Shown here piece after piece: positions 54,723 through 62,993 of a stretch of DNA of 64,000 bases (its first letter is position 1; the number at the start of each line of letters is the position of its first letter). Where the stretch lies: assembly GCA_963741755.1 (NCBI GenBank), contig CAVUJG010000004.1, positions 186,001-250,000 of the forward strand, given 5' to 3'. The DNA is from Sva-07 sp963741755 (GTDB lineage: Bacteria > Actinomycetota > Acidimicrobiia > Acidimicrobiales > Ilumatobacteraceae). The notes below the pieces were generated by a model. The model was not told where the DNA came from and did no database searches. It saw only the letters and a program-made list of their open reading frames with translations. The position numbers were made by a program, and so were the translations under genes.

Positions 54723-55550
54723 GTGCCGATCTATCAGGCCATCATTCTCGGCATCGTCCAGGGTCTGTCGGAGTTTCTTCCGATCTCCTCCAGTGGGCAC
54801 CTGTTGCTGACGCCCTGGTTCGCCGGATGGCAAGAGCTCGACCCGTCGATCAAGAAGTCGTTCGACGTCGCGCTGCATCTCGGCACGTTGGTGGCCGTCG
54901 TCGGGTACTTCTGGAACGACGTCAGGACCTACGTGGTCGAAGGTGCCAAGCTCGTGTTCAAGCGAAAGGTCCCGCCGACCACCGACGGCAGGCTGGCGTG
55001 GCTGTTCGTGCTCGCCACGCTGCCGGCAGCGGCAGTCGGAGCGTTGTTCGAGGACCAGATCGACAACCGCCTCGGCACGCCGGTGATGATCGGCATCTCG
55101 CTGATCGTGTTCGGCGTTCTGCTCGCCATCGCCGACCGGACGCTCGGCCGTCGCAAGGTCGAGGAGTTCCGGGCCAGGGACGCGTTGATCGTCGGTGCCG
55201 CACAGGCGCTGGCGCTCAACCCGGGAACATCCCGATCGGGCATCACGATGACGGCTGGGCGCTTCCTCGGGTTCGACCGCGAGTCGGCCGTGCGCATCAG
55301 CTTCGTGATGTCGATCCCCGTGATCTTCGGCGCGGTCGTGTTCAAATTCGGCGGGATGATCGCCGATGGAATCCCTGAAGGACTCGTGGTGCCGCTGATC
55401 GTCGGCGTCATCACGTCGTGTCTTGCCGGCTTGCTCGCTGTGTGGGGAACGCTCAAGATCGTTCGGACACACAGCTTCATGCCGTTCGTGATCTACCGGA
55501 TCGCTCTCGGCGTGATCGTGCTGTTCGTTGCCGCCACCGGCATGCGCTGA
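54723..55550 (+). CDS. uppP: Undecaprenyl-diphosphatase
   Basis: UppP (BacA) recycles the lipid carrier by removing a phosphate from undecaprenyl pyrophosphate. The 275-residue protein has eight or so membrane helices and both signature motifs: GIVQGLSEFLPISSSGHLLL (residues 10-29, with the (E/Q)-rich active site) and ALNPGTSRSGITMTAGRFLG near residue 160. GTG 54723 begins MPIYQAIILG, the standard start. Overexpression of this gene gives bacitracin resistance in other bacteria. Confidence 0.95.
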   Translation: MPIYQAIILGIVQGLSEFLPISSSGHLLLTPWFAGWQELDPSIKKSFDVALHLGTLVAVVGYFWNDVRTYVVEGAKLVFKRKVPPTTDGRLAWLFVLATLPAAAVGALFEDQIDNRLGTPVMIGISLIVFGVLLAIADRTLGRRKVEEFRARDALIVGAAQALALNPGTSRSGITMTAGRFLGFDRESAVRISFVMSIPVIFGAVVFKFGGMIADGIPEGLVVPLIVGVITSCLAGLLAVWGTLKIVRTHSFMPFVIYRIALGVIVLFVAATGMR

Positions 55551-55560
55551 CGCCGACCGA

Positions 55561-56133
55561 TCACGGGAGAAACAGCAGGCTGGCGACGCCCTGCTGCGCA
55601 GCGGCTGCCACACTCGGCCCGTCGCGTTCGGCGACCGCGACGAAGACCACGTCGTCGACGACAGCGGTCACCACGCCAACATCGGCGATGACGAACCCGT
55701 CGGCGCTCACCTGCACCGCCAGGCCGACAGCGACGTGGCGGGCGAGTGGGTCGGACACGGCGACGACGACGGTTCCGGCGTCGGCCAGCGATGCCGGCCC
55801 GGCCCGGCTGGTGACGTCGACGTCGGTCAACACCTCGCCATCGGCAACACGCTGTCGGACGACGGCACCGACGGGGATCTCGTCGAGGGCTCCATCGGGC
55901 AGTGCAGCCACCGGCAGCGTGGCGGGTTCGGCGGCGATCGGATCGCCGGGTTCGTGCGGTCGGCTCGCGATCAGCACGGTGCGAGTCGCGCCCCAACGAT
56001 CACGTTCGGCGGTGATCGTGGCCATCTCGCCGTGCACGGTCAGTGCGGCGAGTGTGGCGAAGGCGGCCACGACGCTCCAGTAGATCCACGGGCGTCGGGC
56101 GAGGACGAGTCGGGCTCGGGCCGCGAACTGCAT
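55561..56133 (-). CDS. SAF-domain (CpaB/RcpC-like) membrane-anchored protein
   Basis: The 190-residue protein has a basic start (MQFAARARLVLARRPWIYW), one membrane helix (SVVAAFATLAALTVHG) and an extracellular SAF-like domain (TRTVLIASRPHEPGDPIAAE, GAVVRQRVADGEVLTDVDVT). SAF domains occur in Flp-pilus CpaB proteins, but no pilus genes are present. It forms a co-directional pair with the FmdB-like gene, in an order (SAF-FmdB-galU-moeA) seen in other actinobacteria. Confidence 0.75.
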   Translation of the reverse strand: MQFAARARLVLARRPWIYWSVVAAFATLAALTVHGEMATITAERDRWGATRTVLIASRPHEPGDPIAAEPATLPVAALPDGALDEIPVGAVVRQRVADGEVLTDVDVTSRAGPASLADAGTVVVAVSDPLARHVAVGLAVQVSADGFVIADVGVVTAVVDDVVFVAVAERDGPSVAAAAQQGVASLLFLP

Positions 56134-56208
56134 GGATGTCTCCTCGGATCGGTGGGCGATCGGAGAGAGTCGGTCGATGCCGACGTTATCGACGCAGCAG
56201 CGCGTTCG

Positions 56209-56589
56209 TCAGCTGGCCGAGGAGGAGCCCGAACCGCTCGACGACGAACCGCTCGAACCCGAACCACTCGAGCTGTCGGATTTCGTCGAGGACGAGGAGC
56301 TGCTGTCCGAGGACGACGACGAGCCGCTGTCGGACGACGACGAGCCGGTGTCCTTCGACTCCTTCGTGGAGGTGGACGCAGGTGACGTCGACGACTTCTT
56401 GCCGCGGTTGTCGGTCTTGAAGAATCCGGAGCCCTTGAACGTGACGCCGACGGGCGTGAAGACCTTCTTCACGGGCAGGATCTCGCCGCTGTCGGGATGG
56501 GCGATCTCGGTGAGGTTGTCGTCATGGAAGCCCTGCTGGACCTCGATGGTCTCGCCGGTGTCGACGAACTTGTAGACGTAGGTTGGCAT
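56209..56589 (-). CDS. FmdB/Ruc-like protein lacking the zinc cysteines, with a serine-rich tail
   Basis: The 126-residue protein begins MPTYVYKFVDTGETIEVQQG and continues VFTPVGVTFKGSGFFKTDNR near residue 43, which matches the FmdB family. Its position divergent to galU matches M. tuberculosis Rv0991c (Ruc), a redox-regulated chaperone with a disordered tail. The two CxxC pairs of the zinc ribbon are absent: the positions read FVDTG and HPDSG, and the whole protein has no cysteine. The last 65 residues are almost only Ser, Asp, Thr, Gly and Lys (disordered). If it is a chaperone it cannot be switched by cysteine oxidation (inference). Confidence 0.82.
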   Translation of the reverse strand: MPTYVYKFVDTGETIEVQQGFHDDNLTEIAHPDSGEILPVKKVFTPVGVTFKGSGFFKTDNRGKKSSTSPASTSTKESKDTGSSSSDSGSSSSSDSSSSSSTKSDSSSGSGSSGSSSSGSGSSSAS

Positions 56590-56616
56590 CGAGCGAAGAA
56601 GGATATCGTCGGAGCC

Positions 56617-57483
56617 ATGCAGGTCCGCAGCGCTGTCATTCCCGCGGCTGGTCTGGGGACACGTTTCCTCCCCGCCACCAAGGCCGTTCCGAAGGAGCTG
56701 TTCCCCATCGGAGACCAGCCCGCGATCCAGATCGTGATCGACGAGGCGCTCGGCGCAGGCTGTGATCACATCGTGATCGTGAGCAGCCGGTCGAAGCCGG
56801 CGATCGACGCCTACTTCGCGCCGGACGCGGCGTTGCTCGACGCCCTCGAGGCCAAAGGGAAGTCCGACACCGCCGAGCGGCTACGCGCGATCGGGCGCGA
56901 CTGGCACGTCGACATCGTGTACCAGGACGACCCGAAGGGACTCGGCCACGCGGTCGGCTGCGCCCGCGACGCGGTTGGCAACGAACCGTTCGCGGTGCTG
57001 TTGCCAGACGAGCTGATGTCGAGTTCGGCGGTACTCGCCCAGATGAACGGGGTGTGCGCAGCAACCGAGGGGAGTGTGGTCGCCGTGGTGAACGTCCCTC
57101 GCGAGCGGGTCAGCTCGTACGGCGTGATCGATCCGGCAGGCGAGCTGACCCACGACGGGGTGATCCCCGTGCGTGACCTGGTCGAGAAGCCGGCCCCCGA
57201 AGATGCGCCGAGCAACTTCATCCTCACCGGCCGCTACGTGCTGACCGCCGACGCCTGGACCGAGATCGAGGCGCTGAAGCCGGGGAGCGGTGGGGAACTG
57301 CAGCTCACCGACGCGCTCCGGGCGCAAGCCGCCCGTGCTCCTTTCCATGCGGTCGTCGCCGACGAGAGTCGGCTCGACACGGGCACCCCGCTCGGGTTCC
57401 TCACCGCCTCGATCGAACTCGGGCTGGCGAATCCTGAACTCAGTGCCGACCTGCGCGAGTTCCTCCGCCATCTCCACCTGTGA
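56617..57483 (+). CDS. galU: UTP-glucose-1-phosphate uridylyltransferase
   Basis: GalU makes UDP-glucose for cell-wall and storage polysaccharides. The 288-residue nucleotidyltransferase has PAAGLGTRFLPATKAVPKE near residue 9, the VIVSSRSKPAIDAYF segment, YQDDPKGLGHAVGCARDAVG near residue 108, and LPDELMSS with the metal-binding aspartate. The C-terminal RLDTGTPLGFLTASIEL is conserved. ATG 56617 is 27 bp from the divergent FmdB-like start. Its product is the substrate for GalT (47 kb) and possibly for the GT4 enzyme. Confidence 0.95.
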   Translation: MQVRSAVIPAAGLGTRFLPATKAVPKELFPIGDQPAIQIVIDEALGAGCDHIVIVSSRSKPAIDAYFAPDAALLDALEAKGKSDTAERLRAIGRDWHVDIVYQDDPKGLGHAVGCARDAVGNEPFAVLLPDELMSSSAVLAQMNGVCAATEGSVVAVVNVPRERVSSYGVIDPAGELTHDGVIPVRDLVEKPAPEDAPSNFILTGRYVLTADAWTEIEALKPGSGGELQLTDALRAQAARAPFHAVVADESRLDTGTPLGFLTASIELGLANPELSADLREFLRHLHL

Positions 57484-57511
57484 CCTGGCGGCGCCGTCGC
57501 ACTCCGTCGCC

Positions 57512-57558
57512 ATCTCGGTGACGTGAGTCCCGGCGGGCGGGACCCAGGCCACCGAGAT
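57512..57558. terminator. Bidirectional hairpin between galU and the glycolipid-binding-type gene
   Basis: Perfect 9-bp arms ATCTCGGTG / CACCGAGAT enclose a second hairpin GTCCC / GGGAC in the convergent gap. The symmetry and position fit a terminator working in both directions. Confidence 0.7.
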
Positions 57559-57580
57559 CCCGTTCGTCGATGAAGCGACG

Positions 57581-58159
57581 TCAGAGCCGGCGGTAGGCGT
57601 CGGGTTCGTCGTGCACGAGGCCGTATTCGTCGACGTCGAACTCGATGATCTCGCCGCTGTCGAGGATCGTGCGGCGGAATCGGCGAGGAGTGAGTCGTTC
57701 GATGTGTTGGGCAACGGGGACGACACCGAGGGTCTCGACGTCGACCATCGCCGTCGTGACGTCCGCATCATCGCCCACCGCCAGTGCCAGTCGCCGGATC
57801 GAGACCGACGTGGTGAACGGGGTGACGGTGAGGCCGATGTCGCTGCATCCGGCAAGATCGTGGCGGTGCGCGCCGTTCATCTCGCCCCACCGGCCGCTGC
57901 CGTCGGCACCGAGCCACAGATCGGGTTCGTCGAGGTCGCGGAACAACAGGAACTGGCGGACCTGCCACGTTGCCGAGAGCCGCAGCACGTACATGATCGC
58001 CTCGCGCCCGACTTCGCCGGTAGCAGTCCAGCCTTCGTTCTCCCAGCGCAGCGTCAACGTCTCGAGATGCTCGTGATCCCATGTGCGCCATCGGGCGGTG
58101 TAGCCGTCGGATGGAAAGGCGGTCAGCGGGTCGGACACGGCCACCCACGCTAGAGGCAT
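57581..58159 (-). CDS. Putative glycolipid-binding family protein (DUF1089-type)
   Basis: The 192-residue protein matches the family pattern: HEHLETLTLRWENEGWTATG at the N-terminus, YVLRLSATWQVRQFLLF, DGSGRW, LAGCSDIGLTVTPFTTSVSI near residue 105 and a C-terminal RRTILDSGEIIEFDVDEYGL. These features identify the group named for putative glycolipid binding, in which a Pseudomonas member forms a beta-barrel around a greasy cavity. No signal peptide is visible. The ligand is unknown. It diverges from moeA. Confidence 0.75.
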   Translation of the reverse strand: MPLAWVAVSDPLTAFPSDGYTARWRTWDHEHLETLTLRWENEGWTATGEVGREAIMYVLRLSATWQVRQFLLFRDLDEPDLWLGADGSGRWGEMNGAHRHDLAGCSDIGLTVTPFTTSVSIRRLALAVGDDADVTTAMVDVETLGVVPVAQHIERLTPRRFRRTILDSGEIIEFDVDEYGLVHDEPDAYRRL

Positions 58160-58210
58160 CGATGTGAGCCGCAGAGGCTGCTCACCGGATCGGTGGGCTA
58201 CCTTGCCAGC

Positions 58211-59416
58211 GTGACCCCGTTGGAGGATGCCCAGGCGTTCGTGCTCGAATCCTGCCCGCCACTCGACATTGTCGATGTCGATCGACGCGACGCGTCAGGG
58301 CTCGTGCTCGCCGTAGCTGTCGTGGCCGCCGAGGTCGTGCCGCCGTTCGACAACACCGCCGTCGATGGCTACGCGGTACGTGCCGAAGATGTGGCGAGCG
58401 TCCCGGTCGAGCTGCGCGTCGTCGGCGAACTCGCCGCCGGCGCAGCGCCGACCACGCCGCTGGGTGCCGGCGAGGCGATCCGGATCATGACCGGCGCGCC
58501 CATGCCGTCCGGCGCCGATGCCGTCGTGATGGTGGAGGACTCCGAGCGCATCGGCGACGGCGCAGTCCGGCTCACGAGGTCCGTGGCGGAGGGCGCCGCG
58601 ATTCGTCGCGCCGGCGACGATGTGCAGGTCGGTGACCTGTTGTTCGAGGTCGGCACGACGATCACACCGTCGGTCGATGCGGTGCTGGCCAGCGTGAACG
58701 CCGGCCGCGTCCACGTGTACCGGCGGCCGCGTGTCGCTGTGTTGTCGACCGGTGACGAACTCGTCGACGACGGATCGCCGTTGGAGATCGGCCAGATCCG
58801 CGAGAGCAACAAGACGATGTTGGCTGCCCTCCTCGCCGAGGCGGGCTGTGAGGTCGTCGATCTCGGTGTGGTGCGCGACGACGAGGCCGAACTCGAGCGG
58901 GTGTTGCGTTCAGCGGCCGCCGACTGTGATGCGATCGTGTCGAGCGGTGGTGTCTCGATGGGCGACTACGACGTCGTCAAAGCGGTCCTCGGTCGGATTG
59001 CCGACATGCATTGGATGCAGATCGCGATCAAGCCCGCCAAGCCGTTCGCGTTCGGACGTCTCGACGGCACCCCGATCTTCGGACTGCCGGGCAACCCGGT
59101 CAGCTCGCTCGTCAGCTTCGAGCTGCTCGCCCGGCCGGCGTTGCGACGCATGATGGGACACCGTCGGCTGACACGCACCAGCATCGTGGCCGTCGCCGAT
59201 GTCGCGCTCGATCGTCAGCCCGATGGCAAGGTCCACTTCATGCGGGTCAACGGTGAGTTCGGTGACGATGGCCGCTACCACGTGCGCCCGCTCGACGCGC
59301 AGGGAAGCCACCAACTCGCCGCCACTGCACTCGCCGATGCGATGGCGGTGGTGCCCGACGGCGACGGCATCCCCGCCGGCGCCGACGTCGCGGCGCTGCT
59401 CCTGCGCAACATCTGA
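58211..59416 (+). CDS. moeA: Molybdopterin molybdotransferase
   Basis: MoeA inserts molybdate into adenylated molybdopterin. The 401-residue protein has PFDNTAVDGYAVRAEDVA near residue 50, GEAIRIMTGAPMPSGADAVV near residue 92, VLSTGDELVDDG near residue 180, SSGGVSMGDYDVVKAVLG near residue 240 and FGLPGNPVSSLVSFEL near residue 290. All domain motifs are intact. GTG 58211 starts VTPLEDAQAFVLES, the family N-terminus. moaA follows after a 34-bp-period repeat. Confidence 0.95.
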   Translation: MTPLEDAQAFVLESCPPLDIVDVDRRDASGLVLAVAVVAAEVVPPFDNTAVDGYAVRAEDVASVPVELRVVGELAAGAAPTTPLGAGEAIRIMTGAPMPSGADAVVMVEDSERIGDGAVRLTRSVAEGAAIRRAGDDVQVGDLLFEVGTTITPSVDAVLASVNAGRVHVYRRPRVAVLSTGDELVDDGSPLEIGQIRESNKTMLAALLAEAGCEVVDLGVVRDDEAELERVLRSAAADCDAIVSSGGVSMGDYDVVKAVLGRIADMHWMQIAIKPAKPFAFGRLDGTPIFGLPGNPVSSLVSFELLARPALRRMMGHRRLTRTSIVAVADVALDRQPDGKVHFMRVNGEFGDDGRYHVRPLDAQGSHQLAATALADAMAVVPDGDGIPAGADVAALLLRNI

Positions 59417-59432
59417 CCTCTCGCCGACCCAG

Positions 59433-59496
59433 GTTCCCCGAGCCCAGGGACGCGGGAACAAGCGTGGTTCCCCGAGCCCAGGGTCGCGGGAACCAC
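59433..59496. repeat. Two copies of the 34-bp hairpin repeat, inverted relative to 8652
   Basis: GTTCCCC occurs at 59433 and 59467, exactly 34 bp apart; each arm pairs with a downstream GGGAAC. On the minus strand the sequence reads GGGGAACCACGCTTGTTCCC, identical to the linker and arms at 8656-8724, so this is the same element in reverse orientation. It lies between moeA and moaA. Confidence 0.88.
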
Positions 59497-59518
59497 CGGC
59501 GGTCAATAGGCTGCTCGG

Positions 59519-60541
59519 ATGGCCGGGGGAAGTGACCACGAGCACGAGGAGTTGATCGATCCGTTCGGTCGTCTCATCGAGGACCTGCGGATCTCGATCA
59601 CCGACCGGTGCAACTTCCGGTGCACCTACTGCATGCCCGAGGAAGGGATGCAATGGCTACCCCGTTCTGAGGTGATGACGTTCGAGGAGATCGAGCGCCT
59701 CGCCCGGATCTTCGTGCAGCGCTACGGCGTCCGCGGGATCCGCCTCACTGGTGGCGAACCGACGGTTCGTGCGCATCTGCCGGTCCTGGTCCAGAAGCTG
59801 GCCGCCATCCACGGCCCGAATGGTCCCGTCGACCTGGCGATGACCACGAACGGGGCGACGCTTCGTCTCGTGGCGCACACGTTGCGCGACGCCGGGCTGC
59901 AACGCGTCAACATCAGCCTCGACACGCTCGATCGGGCCAAGTTCCATCAGATGACACGGCGCGACGAACTCGAACGCGTGCTCGATGGCATCGCAGCAGC
60001 GCAGGAGGCCGGGTTCGCGCCGGTCAAGCTCAACGCCGTGATCGAGCGCGGCGTGAACGACGACGAGATCGTTGCCCTGGCCACGTTCGGACGCGACCGC
60101 GACGTCGAGGTGCGCTTCATCGAGTTCATGCCGCTCGACGCCGACGGTCACTGGATGAACGACAAGGTCGTCGGACAGGACGAGATCGTCGCGGCGATCG
60201 CCGCCGTGTACCCGCTCGAACAACTGCCCGCACGAGGCGCGGCGCCTGCCGACCGGTTCCGCTACCTCGACGACCGTGGCACGATCGGCGTGATCCCGAC
60301 CGTGACGAAGCCGTTCTGCGGCGACTGTGATCGCGTGCGGCTCACCGCCGAAGGTCAGTTCCGCACGTGCCTGTTCGCCACGAAGGAGTTCGATCTGATG
60401 GCGGCGATGCGCGCCGGCGAATCCGACGACGAGCTTGCCGCACGCATCGAGGCGGCCGTCGCCACCAAGTGGGCCGGCCACCAGATCAACCAGGTCAACT
60501 TCGTGCGACCTGGCAAGTCGATGAGCCAGATCGGCGGCTGA
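59519..60541 (+). CDS. moaA: GTP 3',8-cyclase (molybdenum cofactor biosynthesis protein A)
   Basis: MoaA is a radical-SAM enzyme that starts molybdopterin synthesis by rearranging GTP. The 340-residue protein has the N-terminal cluster CNFRCTYCMPEEG (CxxxCxxC) near residue 32, RLTGGEPTVRAHLP near residue 74, the C-terminal cluster FCGDCDRVRLTAEGQFRTC near residue 265, and the conserved C-terminal GG (MSQIGG), which is essential in studied MoaA. Both Fe-S sites are complete. It shares direction with moeA and moaC. Confidence 0.96.
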   Translation: MAGGSDHEHEELIDPFGRLIEDLRISITDRCNFRCTYCMPEEGMQWLPRSEVMTFEEIERLARIFVQRYGVRGIRLTGGEPTVRAHLPVLVQKLAAIHGPNGPVDLAMTTNGATLRLVAHTLRDAGLQRVNISLDTLDRAKFHQMTRRDELERVLDGIAAAQEAGFAPVKLNAVIERGVNDDEIVALATFGRDRDVEVRFIEFMPLDADGHWMNDKVVGQDEIVAAIAAVYPLEQLPARGAAPADRFRYLDDRGTIGVIPTVTKPFCGDCDRVRLTAEGQFRTCLFATKEFDLMAAMRAGESDDELAARIEAAVATKWAGHQINQVNFVRPGKSMSQIGG

Positions 60542-60581
60542 TTTCGCCAGGGCCCGACCCCAGGCGGAAGACGAGTTGTCG

Positions 60582-61361
60582 TCAGAGGGCGGGGAAGGCG
60601 CGGAAGCGGTCGGCGACCCCGGCGTCGCCGAGGACCTCGACTGCACCGGCGTCGCGGCGCCACAGCCACAACAGCAGATCGTTTGCCCGTCCCCGCACCG
60701 CTGCGTCGCCCTTGGCGTGTTCGCGGATGAAGTCGATCCCGGACTCGTCGATGCGTGTCACCAGCCATTCTCCGTTCGTCGCCGACTCGTTGTCGGTGCA
60801 GTGCAGATGCACGCTGCCGCCGACTGGGGCGGCGCCGTCACTGACCCGGCGAGCCGCGAACCACATCAGGAACTCGTCGATGCCGTCCGCGGCCACGGCG
60901 ACGGGGATCTCGTAGGGGATGCCGACCGCGTTCGCCGCGTCCCAGCGGTGAACGGCGGTCTCCTGCGTCATCCGCCGTTCCACCCAGCGCTCGGGCTGAT
61001 TCGTTCCGGTCCAGGTCCACACCTCGGCGTCGTCGCTCGTGCGGGCCAACGCAGAGAACATCGCCGTGTGCGCCGCGGTGACCCAGTCGAGCAGCATGTC
61101 ATCGGCCGGGCGCATCGGTTGGCCCATCGCCTGAACGCCCTCGAGTGTCGTGATCCCCTCAGCGACGATCCGGCCCCAACGGTTCCAGACCCCACCGAGG
61201 TGCCACGCCAGGTCGCCCAAGTTCCAGCCGGGACATGACGGGACGGGATGGTGGAATCCGTGGTCAGCGACGATCTCGAGGAAGCGGACGGCGTCGGTGC
61301 GCAGGTGCATGTGGGGGTCGTACGGGAGTTCAGCGGGCGATGAGGCAGCATCGGTGGACAT
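60582..61361 (-). CDS. Maleylpyruvate isomerase / mycothiol-dependent enzyme family protein (DinB-like)
   Basis: The 259-residue protein has the N-terminal four-helix MDMPI/DinB-like domain (HPVPSCPGWNLGDLAWHLGG near residue 38, with a metal-ligand histidine) and MTQETAVHRWDAANAVG near residue 128 with the second histidine motif. The C-terminal MDMPI_C-type domain contains VHLHCTDNESATNGEWLVTR. Family members use mycothiol, the actinobacterial thiol, or are of unknown function. ATG 61361 gives MSTDAASSPAEL. It lies antisense between moaA and moaC. Confidence 0.85.
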   Translation of the reverse strand: MSTDAASSPAELPYDPHMHLRTDAVRFLEIVADHGFHHPVPSCPGWNLGDLAWHLGGVWNRWGRIVAEGITTLEGVQAMGQPMRPADDMLLDWVTAAHTAMFSALARTSDDAEVWTWTGTNQPERWVERRMTQETAVHRWDAANAVGIPYEIPVAVAADGIDEFLMWFAARRVSDGAAPVGGSVHLHCTDNESATNGEWLVTRIDESGIDFIREHAKGDAAVRGRANDLLLWLWRRDAGAVEVLGDAGVADRFRAFPAL

Positions 61362-61421
61362 CGCCGGAACGGTACCCCGGCCTGTGGCGCCATCGCACGC
61401 CCGGCTAACGTGCGAAGCCAC

Positions 61422-61934
61422 ATGAGTGATCTGTCGTTCACCCACCTCGACCCGCTCGGGCGCGCCCGCATGGTCGATGTCACCCCCAAAGAGCCGACGC
61501 ACCGCCGTGCGGTCGCTCGCTGCAAGGTGTTCATGCAGCCCGAGACGACGGCGGCGATCGCCAACCGTGAGGTGAAGAAGGGCGATGTGTTGTCGGTGGC
61601 GCGTGTCGCCGGGATCCAGGCCGCGAAGCGCACCTCGGACATGATCCCGTTGTGTCACCCGCTGCTGGTCGGGGCAGTGTCGGTCAACTTCGAGATCGGC
61701 GACGACTTCGTGGCGATCGAGGTGCACGTCGACACCGTCGACCGCACGGGTGTCGAGATGGAAGCGCTCCACGCGTGCAGCATCGCGGCACTCACCGTGT
61801 ACGACATGTGCAAGTCGGCCGACCGCGCCATGGTGATCGGCGAGCTCGCCCTGTGGGAGAAGACCGGCGGTCGATCGGGCGTCTACCGTCGCAGTGACGG
61901 CGCCGCGGAGACCGGCGACGGCACCGCGACGTGA
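61422..61934 (+). CDS. moaC: Cyclic pyranopterin monophosphate synthase
   Basis: MoaC converts the MoaA product to cyclic pyranopterin phosphate. The 170-residue protein (MSDLSFTHLDPLGRARMVDV) has KRTSDMIPLCHPLLVGAVSV near residue 72 with the catalytic cysteine-histidine pair, VDRTGVEMEALHACSIAALT near residue 107 and YDMCKSADRAMVIGEL near residue 128. These are the family's active-site segments. ATG 61422 was preferred to an in-frame ATG 12 bases upstream, which has no clear support. Confidence 0.95.
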   Translation: MSDLSFTHLDPLGRARMVDVTPKEPTHRRAVARCKVFMQPETTAAIANREVKKGDVLSVARVAGIQAAKRTSDMIPLCHPLLVGAVSVNFEIGDDFVAIEVHVDTVDRTGVEMEALHACSIAALTVYDMCKSADRAMVIGELALWEKTGGRSGVYRRSDGAAETGDGTAT

Positions 61935-62068
61935 CCGACGTCTCACCGATGATTGCGTTCATCGTCACAATCGTCGTAGAATCGTCACACAACGATCCGG
62001 CACGTCGGATCCGAACCAATCCGGCCTCGGCCAACAGCTTGCTGACTTCACCAACTCCACACTGACCC

Positions 62069-62686
62069 ATGCCACAACTCGTTCTCCTCGTCGTCGCCGC
62101 CGCTTGGGTGGCCGTGCTGATCCCCCCGATGTTGCGTTCCCGGGTCGACAACCGGCCGAACTCGTCGGTCACCGACTTCCGCCGCCAGCTCAGCACACTG
62201 CAGAGCACATCGACGCCGCGAATGCGCACGATCGGTCGCCCGTTGGCGCCATCGCCGCTCCAGCGCCCGGCCGCCGCCGGCCGACCCGGCCAGCAGCATC
62301 ACCGCCAGGCAGCACTCCACGGCGCCACCACGACGCGTGCTCGTACTGCCGGCCCTCGTCCGACCGAGCGGGCCGGGCAACCGACCTTCCGCAGCCATGG
62401 CGGCGCAGAACCGGCGCATCGCCAGACGCACATGGAACGGCCTCACGAACCAGCGCGTCCGACCGGTGTCCGTTCCGATGTGCGGCGTCGGCGCAGCAAC
62501 GTGCTGTTCCTGCTCGTGGTGACCACGGCCTGCACGCTGTTCCTGGCGGCGACCACCTCGTCGACCGTGCTGCTGTACGCGTTCGCACTGTCGTTCCTCG
62601 CACTGTGCGGCTACGTGTACCTCCTCGCCCAACTCCGCCAACGCGAAGCGTCCGGCTGGGGCGACGGCTGGCTCGAATCCCGCTGA
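62069..62686 (+). CDS. Conserved actinobacterial membrane protein
   Basis: The 205-residue protein has an N-terminal helix (MPQLVLLVVAAAWVAVLIPP), the segment SSVTDFRRQLSTLQ, a basic and disordered middle rich in Arg, His, Pro and Thr, and two C-terminal helices (NVLFLLVVTTACTLFLAATT, VLLYAFALSFLALCGYVYLL) before LAQLRQREASGWG. Similar proteins are common next to tRNA or wall genes in Acidimicrobiia. I know of no function. It is the gene preceding tRNA-Ala. Confidence 0.7.
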   Translation: MPQLVLLVVAAAWVAVLIPPMLRSRVDNRPNSSVTDFRRQLSTLQSTSTPRMRTIGRPLAPSPLQRPAAAGRPGQQHHRQAALHGATTTRARTAGPRPTERAGQPTFRSHGGAEPAHRQTHMERPHEPARPTGVRSDVRRRRSNVLFLLVVTTACTLFLAATTSSTVLLYAFALSFLALCGYVYLLAQLRQREASGWGDGWLESR

Positions 62687-62747
62687 TCGATACGTCGATC
62701 TCCGGCGCCGACTCGCAACGTCGGCCGCTACACTCCCCGGAGCCTTT

Positions 62748-62820
62748 GGGGCTATAGCTCAGTTGGTAGAGCGCGTCGTTCGCAATGACGAGGTCAAGGG
62801 TTCGATTCCCTTTAGCTCCA
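62748..62820 (+). tRNA. tRNA-Ala (anticodon CGC)
   Basis: A 73-base cloverleaf: acceptor GGGGCTA pairs with TAGCTCC, D arm GCTC/GAGC, anticodon stem CGTCG/TGACG around the loop TTCGCAA with anticodon CGC (reads GCG), and a T arm around GGTTCGATTCC. CCA is not encoded. Family features leave little doubt. A small hairpin follows. Confidence 0.95.
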
Positions 62821-62831
62821 CAAGTCCGTTT

Positions 62832-62863
62832 CCGGACGTTCGCCGAGATCCGCGAATGTCCGG
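62832..62863 (+). terminator. Hairpin after tRNA-Ala
   Basis: CCGGACGTTCG pairs with CGAATGTCCGG (one G-T pair) around a 10-base loop, 11 bases after the tRNA. There is no T-run, so termination strength is uncertain. Confidence 0.55.
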
Positions 62864-62888
62864 GCACCTCTGATGCCGTGTCCAGAAG

Positions 62889-62993
62889 GTGGCGGCCGCA
62901 GTCGAGGTCCAGGGCGGCCGTACCCACTGGCTGGTCCTCGATGACCATCGGCTCTTGCGAGTGCCGGCCCGACCGGTGAGGCTGGCCCCGTGA
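62889..62993 (+). CDS. Possible small ORF coupled to the P-type ATPase
   Basis: A 34-residue frame from GTG 62889 (VAAAVEVQGGRTHWLVLDDH, then RLLRVPARPVRLAP) ends with TGA overlapping the ATPase GTG (GTGA), the coupling seen elsewhere in this window. A better start, ATG 62873, lies in a neighbouring frame. It may be a remnant or a real small protein with a shifted start. Confidence 0.3.
   Translation: MAAAVEVQGGRTHWLVLDDHRLLRVPARPVRLAP

Noticed and set aside
58160..58210. A molybdenum-cofactor riboswitch ahead of moeA
   Set aside because: The divergent gap is only about 50 bp, too short for such a structure.
62069..62686. A frame break in the basic middle of the membrane protein before tRNA-Ala
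   Set aside because: Other frames look locally plausible there, but one frame is open through both helical ends, so no break needs to be assumed.
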